Positions 1 through 5,721 of a stretch of 7,002 bases of DNA are shown piece by piece (the stretch's first letter is position 1; each line of letters starts with the position of its first letter). The DNA lies in assembly GCA_030671465.1 (NCBI GenBank), contig DAOVIP010000102.1:1-7002 (forward strand), written 5' to 3'. The DNA comes from Candidatus Aminicenantota bacterium (GTDB lineage Bacteria > Acidobacteriota > Aminicenantia > UBA2199). The position numbers and the translations under genes are program-made. Below the pieces are notes generated by a model, which ran no database searches, was not told the origin of the DNA, and worked only from the letters and a program-made list of their open reading frames with translations.

Positions 1-441
1 AATCTATCCAGAGGGATATTATTCGGTCTGGGAGGGGCGATGGGGCAGGCCATCGGATTGTTGTTTTCCAAAAGGGGGATGCTGGAAGGGGTTCATCCCA
101 TTTCAGCCAATCTGATACGGGTTCTGGCTGCCACCGTGGTCATGACGGTATATTTTCTGATCAAAAAGCGGTTTTTCTCGGACTTTCTAAAATTAAAGCA
201 GGACGGTATATTTCCGCGCATAGTCGGAGGGGCTATTCTGGGCCCGGTAATCGGGGTGATTTTATCACTGGTGGCCATATTGTATGCTCCCATGGGAATT
301 GCCTCGACATTAATGGCTATATCGCCGGTTTTATTGATACCGCTTTCCCGTATTATCTATAAGGAACACATTTCCCTCAGAACCATTATATGGACATGTG
401 TTGCCATTGCCGGAGCAGGATGGTTGTTTTTTCTGAAATAA
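1..441 (+). CDS. EamA/DMT-family transporter, C-terminal part (5' truncated by window)
   Basis: The frame is open from the first base and ends at TAA 439-441, giving about 146 residues, so the start lies outside the window. The segment begins with a Gly-rich helix (GILFGLGGAMGQAIG), followed by about four more hydrophobic helices. It contains an ALYAPMGIASTLMAISPV-like stretch (ILYAPMGIASTLMAISPV) and ends in a conserved basic/acidic turn (IIYKEHIS) before the last helix. This is the pattern of the second EamA repeat of drug/metabolite transporters, which usually have about 300 residues and ten helices in the inner membrane. The substrate cannot be inferred. The ATG at 40 lies inside the domain and is not the real start. 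The gene precedes the Rrf2 regulator on the same strand, but a TTGACA element in the gap suggests separate transcription. Confidence 0.8.
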   Translation, partial: NLSRGILFGLGGAMGQAIGLLFSKRGMLEGVHPISANLIRVLAATVVMTVYFLIKKRFFSDFLKLKQDGIFPRIVGGAILGPVIGVILSLVAILYAPMGIASTLMAISPVLLIPLSRIIYKEHISLRTIIWTCVAIAGAGWLFFLK

Positions 442-467
442 AAATTCATATTTGAGCTAATTTGTTA

Positions 468-473
468 TTGACA
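468..473 (+). promoter_or_regulatory. Possible -35 element (TTGACA) upstream of the Rrf2 gene
   Basis: A perfect TTGACA lies 28 bases before ATG 501. No good -10 exists at 17-18 bases (AAAATA/AAATAT). A better match, TATAAG at 495-500, is 21 bases away, which is too far. The promoter call is therefore weak. Confidence 0.3.
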
Positions 474-484
474 TTTTTAAATGT
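471..484. promoter_or_regulatory. Palindrome ACATTT-tt-AAATGT, possible Rrf2 operator
   Basis: This is a perfect 6-bp inverted repeat around a 2-base centre, just upstream of the Rrf2 gene. Its ATTT/AAAT core resembles NsrR-type half-sites, which usually have a 1-base centre. Such AT-rich palindromes also arise by chance in DNA of this composition. Confidence 0.3.
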
Positions 485-497
485 TCAGTCAAAATAT
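481..497 (+). promoter_or_regulatory. Shared element copy 1 (ATGTTCAG-N4-AATAT) before the Rrf2 gene
   Basis: These 17 bases match positions 976-992, in front of the oxidase-like operon, at 14 of 17 positions. The copy lies directly upstream of ATG 501 and partly overlaps the palindrome at 471-484. It is a plausible autoregulatory site for the Rrf2 protein. Confidence 0.4.
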
Positions 498-500
498 AAG

Positions 501-899
501 ATGATATTCACTAAAACTTCGAAATATGCCATAAAAATTATCCATTTAATGGCCAAAAGCGGAGGAATACTACTCCCTGCCAGTTTGATTTGCCAAGAAT
601 TGGATATACCCTACAAATATATCACTCACATACTCCTGGTATTAAAAAAGAAAGGTTTAATCGAATCGGTAAAGGGGAAAAAGGGTGGGTATAGATTGAA
701 ATTCCAGGCAGACCAGATTTATCTAAATCAGGTATTGGAAATATTTGAAAACCTTGAAGAGATGAATAGGTGTTTGTTTAATATAAACAGTGAATGCAAT
801 GGTAATTCTCCATGCCCTTTGCATAAATACTGGGGGAAAATAAATTCTCATTTGAATGAAATGATTTACAATGTCAAAATTTCTGATCTCATAAAATAA
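501..899 (+). CDS. Rrf2-family transcriptional regulator, probable Fe-S sensor
   Basis: The protein has 132 residues, the usual Rrf2 length. It opens with the family signature MIFTKTSKYAIKIIHLMAK, then a winged helix with recognition region at residues 35-58 and the wing SVKGKKGGYRL (residues 56-66). Three cysteines, C91-x7-C99-x5-C105, with the family-typical PCPLHKYW, match the cluster-binding loop of IscR/NsrR-type regulators, although the first spacing is longer than in E. coli IscR (x5) or NsrR (x4). C31 is an extra cysteine in the DNA-binding domain. ATG 501 is preferred over an in-frame TTG at 462: it gives the standard N-terminus, and the longer version would place the TTGACA element inside the coding region. 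No Shine-Dalgarno is seen. It sits 104 bases upstream of the oxidase-like operon, in the same direction. Regulation of that operon in response to NO, O2 or Fe-S status is inferred. This gene and its flanks look more AT-rich than their surroundings. Confidence 0.88.
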   Translation: MIFTKTSKYAIKIIHLMAKSGGILLPASLICQELDIPYKYITHILLVLKKKGLIESVKGKKGGYRLKFQADQIYLNQVLEIFENLEEMNRCLFNINSECNGNSPCPLHKYWGKINSHLNEMIYNVKISDLIK

Positions 900-936
900 A
901 ATGTTTTCTTTCCTTTTTTAAAAATATATCTTACTC

Positions 937-972
937 TTGAAAAAAAAATAATTTTTTGTTATATTTTATAAT
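937..972 (+). promoter_or_regulatory. Sigma70-like promoter of the oxidase-like operon
   Basis: TTGAAA (937-942) is followed by 17 bases and TATATT (960-965), a good housekeeping-type promoter. A perfect TATAAT lies at 967-972 but has no well-spaced -35. Transcription would start near 972-980, leaving a 5' leader of about 25-30 bases before ATG 1004. The region is very AT-rich, so chance matches are possible. Its position and spacing before a tight five-gene cluster support the call. Confidence 0.5.
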
Positions 973-990
973 TCTATGTTCAGGTAGAAT
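971..990. promoter_or_regulatory. Inverted repeat ATTCTA-N8-TAGAAT at the predicted transcription start
   Basis: Perfect 6-bp arms (971-976 and 985-990) flank an 8-base centre. The dyad overlaps the last bases of the TATAAT and the likely +1, where a repressor would block initiation. It overlaps the shared element at 976-992. Confidence 0.4.
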
Positions 991-992
991 AT
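976..992 (+). promoter_or_regulatory. Shared element copy 2 (ATGTTCAG-N4-AATAT) before the operon
   Basis: This is the second copy of the element found at 481-497, with 14 of 17 positions identical. It lies between the -10 and the start codon of the operon's first gene, consistent with control by the adjacent Rrf2 regulator. Confidence 0.4.
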
Positions 993-1003
993 TGGAAGTT
1001 TGA

Positions 1004-2527
1004 ATGTTTTATATTAAAGAACGGTTCAATTATCTCTTTACTTCTACTAAAGGATTAATTCTGGTTTCAATATCCCTTATTTCTCTGATTGCTGCGATTT
1101 GGGGAACACTATCAGGACCGATGGTCGAACTCGGTGTTAAGGCAATTACAGTTAAATTATTGGGTTTAAAACTTCTTCCAGTTGAGCGTGAAGGAAGAAT
1201 AATCATGCTCTATCATACTATTGCCATGGCGGTATTGGCTATTGAAGTTTATATGATAACTTCTATTGTCCCAATGAAAAAACATCAACAGAGCACAATA
1301 AATGCGACCATAACTACCGGATATATTACCGCTATGTTCTTTGGTCTTGGCTTTGCTTATTTCGGGCATCATTTTGTTTTCCATGGTCTGTTTCTGGTGG
1401 GCCAATCACTGGTTTTCTTTTCAGGGTTGCTTTTGGCATCAGCATTATGGCCCTGGAGAAAGGAATATAGAATCAGTAATCCTGATTATTCACATACTAA
1501 AAAAGGGACCGATCTTGAGAGAGTCGCATTTTTTGTCATGACGTTGGCAACTCTGGGTTCGGCAATTTTCGGAGCCGTAACCGGTTCATACTGGGGACAA
1601 GGCCATGAAACCTTCCTTGCCGAAGATCTGATTCGTGTCCCTCATAAGACCGCACTGGAACTGGCTATAGTGGGACACCTTCATATAATGCTGACCCTTA
1701 TTGCGGTTGCCATAACCCTGATTATCGGGAGATGGTTTGACTTTAAAGGGATATTTCATAAAATAGCAATGCCGGTTATGATCATTGGAATCATCATTAT
1801 CACCCTTGGCGTATGGTCGGTTGTCCCGTATCAAACATCGGCTCATATTATTATTTATGTCGGGTCTGGATTAGTGATGTTTGCCGCCTTATTGCTGGTA
1901 ATTTTCGGATGGAAAAAACTGATTCGCGTGAGGATTGCAGAACTGGGGATGAAAAATCCCGGATTTTTTAAAAAATTCAAAGCATTGTTACATGATCCTT
2001 TGAAGTTTGGCCCGCTTTGGCAAATGGTTTTTATGAATTTTACCGTAAGTGGAGTTGGAATCTTCATGGCAGTAAAACTTGATGAGATATTTCGTGTCTG
2101 GCCTGCAAGAGAGGAGCGTATTACGTTAACAGGCCACTGGCATATACTTGCAGCTATAATTGCCACCATTATTCTACTCTATTATGCCGATATAGCCGGA
2201 TTGAAAGGAAAAACCCGCAAATGGTTTGGATGGATTGTCATTATATTTTCTGACATTGCCTTCGGAGCGGTAACGGTATTTTCTATGAAGCGGCTCTTTG
2301 TGGAACACTATGCACAGGAAAAAGTAGTGAGCTGGACCATGTTGCTGGCTGATCTTGGTCTGGCACTGGTCCTGGTTGTTTTAGCAATGTTGCTGCTATG
2401 GAGACTGTTTGACCTCTTTAAGAAAAAAGGTTTATGGATGCTTGAAAAGGACAATCCCGAACTCGAAGTAAAAAAGACATCTTCTCCTTCAGAGCGCTAT
2501 TTAAAATCTTCTGGGGAGGTTGAATAA
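1004..2527 (+). CDS. 12-helix His-rich membrane protein, divergent heme-copper oxidase/NO reductase-like
   Basis: The 507-residue protein has 12 predicted helices; positive loops place both ends in the cytoplasm. His71 (LYHTIAMAV) at the outer end of helix 2 resembles the low-spin heme ligand of NorB (VHTNLLIV). HxH pairs occur in helix 6 (GHLHI, H225/H227) and helix 10 (GHWHI, H378/H380); the latter is where heme-copper oxidases keep their heme ligands. H122/H123 and H127 follow helix 3. No HPxVY, no helix-7 HH pair, no HxxxE and no CuA are visible. The protein consists of three about 154-residue repeats. A heme O synthase-like gene downstream in the same operon supports heme binding. Function as a quinol-linked O2 or NO reductase is inferred; a non-catalytic heme protein remains possible. 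GGAAG at 994-998 serves ATG 1004. The stop overlaps the next start (TAATG). Confidence 0.65.
   Translation: MFYIKERFNYLFTSTKGLILVSISLISLIAAIWGTLSGPMVELGVKAITVKLLGLKLLPVEREGRIIMLYHTIAMAVLAIEVYMITSIVPMKKHQQSTINATITTGYITAMFFGLGFAYFGHHFVFHGLFLVGQSLVFFSGLLLASALWPWRKEYRISNPDYSHTKKGTDLERVAFFVMTLATLGSAIFGAVTGSYWGQGHETFLAEDLIRVPHKTALELAIVGHLHIMLTLIAVAITLIIGRWFDFKGIFHKIAMPVMIIGIIIITLGVWSVVPYQTSAHIIIYVGSGLVMFAALLLVIFGWKKLIRVRIAELGMKNPGFFKKFKALLHDPLKFGPLWQMVFMNFTVSGVGIFMAVKLDEIFRVWPAREERITLTGHWHILAAIIATIILLYYADIAGLKGKTRKWFGWIVIIFSDIAFGAVTVFSMKRLFVEHYAQEKVVSWTMLLADLGLALVLVVLAMLLLWRLFDLFKKKGLWMLEKDNPELEVKKTSSPSERYLKSSGEVE
2513..2520 (+). promoter_or_regulatory. Strong ribosome binding site for the SUMF1 lipoprotein
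   Basis: GGGGAGGT lies 6 bases before ATG 2527, inside the end of the upstream gene. With the TAATG overlap it indicates translational coupling. Confidence 0.8.
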
Positions 2528-3489
2528 TGAAAAGGGTAATAATTATTATTGCTTTTTTCCTGGTATTTTTCGGATGCAAAGCCAAGACAAGTGTGACAGA
2601 AAAAGAAATTCCATTTCTTGATACCGGTGTTAATCATCATGAATGGGTGTTGATCAAATCGGGAGAATTTTTCAAAGGTCTTCATGATCATGAAACCAGG
2701 ATTAAAAATGACTATGAAATTATGAAAACCCATGTTACGAATGATCAGTATGTATATTATCTGAATGAAGCCCTTGAAAAGGGAACAATTAAAATTGAAG
2801 ATGACATGGTAAAGGGATTTTATCCCGGTGATAAATTTCATGAATATAAACATGAAAAACAAATTGGAAAAGGCTTCTGGCCTCATATGCCTGTTCATGA
2901 ACTGGGACAGAGAATAAAATTTGATGGAAAGATTTTTTCATTGATCAAGGGGTTCGAAAATCACCCGGTTACCATGGTCTCCTGGTTCGGGGCCAAGGCA
3001 TTCTGTGATTTTTACGGATGGAGACTCCCCACGGAAAACGAGTGGGAAAAGGCGGCCAGGGGATACGATAAAAGAGCTTATCCATGGGGAAATGACATTT
3101 CCAGAGGCCACGCTAATTATTACAGCAGTAGATTAAAAGTGATGAAAGCTCTGAATATTCATACCTATACTACATCTCCCGTAGGATTTTTTAACGGGCG
3201 AACCCATAATGGTCTCGAGACCAAAAATGGAAAAACTCCGGAAGGACTCCATGACATGGCAGGCAATGTATGGCAGTGGACAGCTGATATTTATAAAGAT
3301 ATGCATTATAGATTCATGAGAGGCGGAAGTTTTACAAATTATGCGTACAATCTCAGAATTTGGGCAAGAAATAGTGCTGGCCCAGAATTTTATGATATTA
3401 ATATTGGATTCAGATGTGTGAGAGATATTGAAAACGAAGAAGTTTCAGATGATTCAAATTCCGGTGAAGAAATCATTGATGGAAATTAA
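2527..3489 (+). CDS. SUMF1/formylglycine-generating-enzyme-fold lipoprotein lacking the catalytic cysteines
   Basis: The 320-residue protein starts with a short signal peptide ending VFFGC (lipobox Cys17; Phe at -3 is unusual), predicting a periplasm-facing lipoprotein. The FGE-sulfatase (SUMF1/EgtB/PvdO) domain runs from about residue 37 to 300, with HPVTMVSWFGAKAFC, WRLPTENEWEKAARG (165-179), YPWGN, GLHDMAGNVWQWTAD (240-254), RGGSF and GFRC (294-297). In true formylglycine-generating enzymes the segment before GFRC has two catalytic cysteines (SYCYRYRC in human). Here the aligned segment is NYAYNLRI, with Ala273 and Ile278 in their place, so sulfatase activation is unlikely. About 75 residues between 60 and 140, rich in His, Lys and Asp, are an insertion or variable region. 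The acidic tail (residues 301-320) is also unusual. Its operon position suggests an accessory or assembly role on the outer face of the oxidase-like protein; this is inferred. Confidence 0.85.
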   Translation: MKRVIIIIAFFLVFFGCKAKTSVTEKEIPFLDTGVNHHEWVLIKSGEFFKGLHDHETRIKNDYEIMKTHVTNDQYVYYLNEALEKGTIKIEDDMVKGFYPGDKFHEYKHEKQIGKGFWPHMPVHELGQRIKFDGKIFSLIKGFENHPVTMVSWFGAKAFCDFYGWRLPTENEWEKAARGYDKRAYPWGNDISRGHANYYSSRLKVMKALNIHTYTTSPVGFFNGRTHNGLETKNGKTPEGLHDMAGNVWQWTADIYKDMHYRFMRGGSFTNYAYNLRIWARNSAGPEFYDINIGFRCVRDIENEEVSDDSNSGEEIIDGN

Positions 3490-4366
3490 AAGCTTGGTGC
3501 GGATTTTTAAGATGATCAGGGTGAAATTAAAACTCTATTTCCCATTGATCAAAAGTCTTCAAACCCTTCTTTTGGTGTTTAGCGGTGTAGCTGGATATAT
3601 GAGTGCAAGACCGGATAATTCGGATTTTATACTGTTTGCTTCACTTTGCGGCAGTCTTTTTTTAACCATCAGCGGCAGTACAATACTGAACATGTATTTT
3701 GACAGGGATTTAGATTCCAGAATGGGACGTACTAAAAAGAGGCCCTTACCCTCCGGTAACGTTAAACCCCTTGAAGTATTAATCTTCGGAATGATTTTTT
3801 CAAGTGCAGGCCTGATCTGGTCTGTGACTTTATCATTCAAATACTGCCTGATCCTTCTTGCCGGACTTCTGATCGATGTTCTGGTCTATACCATGTGGTT
3901 GAAGAGAAAAACGCCATGGTCAATAATCTGGGGGGGGATATCCGGGGGTATGCCGATTCTTGCCGGGAGGGTTTTGGGGATTGGATCAATTGACGGGATA
4001 GGAATTCTATTTGCATTTGCGATCCTGTTATGGATCCCCACTCATATAATGACCTTCAGCATGAATTATTATGAAGATTATCATAAAGCGGGTATCCCGA
4101 CATTTCCATCGGTTTACGGATTTAAACATACGCGTTTGATTATTTCACTTTCAAGTATCGGTGCTGCCCTGTCAATTGGCATCGGATTTCTTATTCTGGG
4201 ACTATCTATCGGATATATCAGACTTCTGGCGATTTTAACCGTTGGCTTTTTTGGGATTGTTATTTTTGGCATGTTCAAGCCTTCAAGAGTGATAAACAAC
4301 GGTTTGTTTAAATATGCATCGCTTTACATGATGATTTCATTAATCATGATTATTGTGGGGACATGA
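3479..4366 (+). CDS. ctaB: UbiA-family prenyltransferase, heme O synthase (protoheme IX farnesyltransferase)-like
   Basis: The 295-residue polytopic protein belongs to the UbiA superfamily. CtaB/Cox10 traits are the first aspartate motif NMYFDRDLDSRMGRTKKRPL (N71, D75, D79), then YTMWLKRKTPWSIIWGGISGGMP (138-159), and the second motif WIPTHIMTF...NYYEDYHKAGIPTFPSV (185-212). These correspond to CtaB's NxxxDRDIDxxMxRTxxRPL, YTxxLKRxTPxxxxxGGxxGxxP and DDYxxAGxPMLP. The enzyme would transfer a farnesyl group to heme B in the inner membrane, making heme O. Its place behind the oxidase-like gene fits a dedicated cofactor supply. The start is uncertain: ATG 3479 overlaps the previous stop by 11 bases and has a weak GGTGAAGA upstream, while ATG 3512 would give a 284-residue protein with a more typical N-terminus. 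Another UbiA substrate (quinone or other lipid) is less likely. Confidence 0.82.
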   Translation: MEIKSLVRIFKMIRVKLKLYFPLIKSLQTLLLVFSGVAGYMSARPDNSDFILFASLCGSLFLTISGSTILNMYFDRDLDSRMGRTKKRPLPSGNVKPLEVLIFGMIFSSAGLIWSVTLSFKYCLILLAGLLIDVLVYTMWLKRKTPWSIIWGGISGGMPILAGRVLGIGSIDGIGILFAFAILLWIPTHIMTFSMNYYEDYHKAGIPTFPSVYGFKHTRLIISLSSIGAALSIGIGFLILGLSIGYIRLLAILTVGFFGIVIFGMFKPSRVINNGLFKYASLYMMISLIMIIVGT

Positions 4367-4971
4367 CTTTGGTAAAACCCGGGATCATAGACAGGATGGT
4401 TCTACTTTTAACCGGAGTTATCGCTTCATTTCAGGTGGTTTCCGGGTTGAATCATCTCTCTGATCTGACAGCTCTATATTATACCATTGCCTTTGGAATA
4501 TTGATCATCGCCTGTATTCTTCTGGTCTTGTTTGGATATGATATCCTTGAAAACAAAGCAGTTGTGGTTATTTCATCATTTATCCCCCTTTTCATATCAC
4601 TGGGACTGGTAAACTCCTATTTACCCGATTATCATTATTTGTACCTCATCTTTTCCGTTTGCGGATTGATATTCATAATCATTACCAGGTTTTCCAAACA
4701 GAAATTATTTTCAATCCTGTCGATCGTTCTGGTACATGGTATTGCCGGTCTTCTAATATTCATATTACCTCTTGTTTTAAGCTTAAAAGGGGTCGTTAAA
4801 CCTGCATTTCTTTTAATCGGACTGGGAGGTGGATTAATCGGCCTTGGCGGTATTGCACTTGCTTTTTTAAGATCCGGAAGCAGTAGGATTTCGAAAAAAG
4901 TAATTTTAAAACTAACTCCATTCATGTTTTTCAGTGTGACGCTTTTGATTTCAATCGGATTATCAATATAA
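4363..4971 (+). CDS. Six-helix membrane protein of unknown function, paralog A
   Basis: The 202-residue protein has about six hydrophobic helices and no signal peptide or known motif. It is clearly homologous to the next gene. Shared blocks are D-x3-LLLTG near the N-terminus, a FG-x3-L turn, IP-x3-GL, ITR, H-x-IAGL-x-IF-x2-P (His125) and LGG-x-LIGLGGIALAFL (154-169). His125, in the predicted fifth segment, is the only histidine conserved between the two copies and could bind heme or a metal (inference). Translation starts within the ctaB-like stop (ATGA overlap), so the gene belongs to the operon. It does not resemble heme A synthase CtaA or cytochrome oxidase subunit III in any motif I recognise. 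A role as accessory subunit or assembly factor of the oxidase-like complex is a guess from position. Confidence 0.7.
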   Translation: MTLVKPGIIDRMVLLLTGVIASFQVVSGLNHLSDLTALYYTIAFGILIIACILLVLFGYDILENKAVVVISSFIPLFISLGLVNSYLPDYHYLYLIFSVCGLIFIIITRFSKQKLFSILSIVLVHGIAGLLIFILPLVLSLKGVVKPAFLLIGLGGGLIGLGGIALAFLRSGSSRISKKVILKLTPFMFFSVTLLISIGLSI

Positions 4972-4987
4972 TGTGAATAAAATAAAT

Positions 4988-4993
4988 AGGAGG
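4988..4993 (+). promoter_or_regulatory. Ribosome binding site that fixes the start of paralog B at 5001
   Basis: A perfect AGGAGG lies 7 bases before ATG 5001. The earlier in-frame ATG at 4995 is only 1 base away from it, too close for initiation. Confidence 0.85.
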
Positions 4994-5000
4994 AATGACA

Positions 5001-5618
5001 ATGACGATTCTTGACAAACTTTTTTTGCTTTTAACCGGATTGACCGCGATTTACCTTATCGTCCATTTTTTTAAGGAACAAAAACAGAAGAAGGGTTCCT
5101 ACAACTTTTATTACATCATCTCTTTTCTGGTTCTGTTGGTAGCCGGACTGTTATTGATTATCTTTGGCTGGTCAGCATTGAAGGACAATTTTGTTGCGGT
5201 TGTGGCAGGACTGATTCCATTCGGGATAGCAAATGGCCTTATTGCCAAATATTATCCCAAGCATGAAAAATGGTTTATGGGTCTTATGTTGGTAGGCCTT
5301 GTTTCAATTGCCATAACCAGATATGCCGGGATGGTCACTGCCGGAAAGATCGTTTATCCTGTTTTTCATGCCATCGCCGGACTTACCATTTTCTTTGTCC
5401 CCATATGTGTGGTGAAAAGTAAAAATGCCAAAACATCCTTCTTGTTTGTAACCCTTGGTGGAACCCTGATTGGGCTCGGAGGTATTGCGCTGGCTTTTCT
5501 CTCTGCCGGGAAGCAGCTTCTCTTCTTTTCGCCCAGTTTTGTTCTAACCATACTGGCTCCACTGTTATTCTTAATGGCCCTTTCGTATGCCGTTGGTTTT
5601 ACAAAAGGAGAAAAATAA
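5001..5618 (+). CDS. Six-helix membrane protein of unknown function, paralog B
   Basis: The 205-residue protein starts MTILDKLFLLLTGL, chosen because of the AGGAGG at the right distance and because it aligns with the N-terminus of paralog A. About six helices are predicted. Blocks shared with A include YY-x-I, LL-x2-FGW, IPFGIANGL, ITR, VFHAIAGLTIFFVP (His123) and LGGTLIGLGGIALAFL (152-167). Only 29 bases separate it from A, so a tandem duplication within the operon is the simplest reading. The copies have diverged strongly except in the last third, which suggests that both are kept for different or heterodimeric roles. The function is unknown. The C-terminus TKGEK is probably cytoplasmic. 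No terminator is evident after it, and readthrough into idi is possible. Confidence 0.7.
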   Translation: MTILDKLFLLLTGLTAIYLIVHFFKEQKQKKGSYNFYYIISFLVLLVAGLLLIIFGWSALKDNFVAVVAGLIPFGIANGLIAKYYPKHEKWFMGLMLVGLVSIAITRYAGMVTAGKIVYPVFHAIAGLTIFFVPICVVKSKNAKTSFLFVTLGGTLIGLGGIALAFLSAGKQLLFFSPSFVLTILAPLLFLMALSYAVGFTKGEK

Positions 5619-5709
5619 CCGACAACTGTTTTTAATCAGCAATATTTATTTGCAATTTTCACAGGAAGATTGAGAAGAATCAGATAATATTTCTGTATTC
5701 GGCCTAATC

Positions 5710-5715
5710 AAGGTG
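5710..5715 (+). promoter_or_regulatory. Ribosome binding site supporting GTG 5722 as the idi start
   Basis: AAGGTG lies 6 bases before GTG 5722. Choosing the earlier in-frame GTG at 5713 would place this site inside the start codon and leave it without a Shine-Dalgarno. Confidence 0.55.
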
Positions 5716-5721
5716 TCTTCA

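Noticed and set aside
462..500. TTG start at 462 for the Rrf2 gene
   Set aside because: It adds 13 residues not found in the family, overlaps the TTGACA element, and ATG 501 gives the standard Rrf2 N-terminus.
941..957. A-run/T-run dyad in the operon promoter region as a terminator for the Rrf2 gene
   Set aside because: It is purely A and T with no GC stem, and it falls between the -35 and -10 of the predicted promoter.
1166..2169. Minus-strand and alternate-frame open frames inside the large membrane protein
   Set aside because: They lie within a gene with clear membrane topology and repeats, show no domains of their own, and are frame shadows.
1004..2527. NnrS-family identity for the His-rich membrane protein
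   Set aside because: NnrS also has 12 helices and a link to NO, but its characteristic HxxHE-type N-terminal motifs are not visible here; the NorB-like helix 2 and the HxH in helix 10 fit the oxidase superfamily better.
4995..5000. ATG 4995 as start of paralog B
   Set aside because: It is only one base after AGGAGG; ATG 5001 has ideal spacing and aligns with paralog A.
5670..5700. Promoter or hairpin before idi (TTGAGA-N18-TGTATT; GAATCAG/CTGTATTC dyad)
   Set aside because: The -10 match is poor and the dyad needs a bulge; neither rises above chance in AT-rich sequence.
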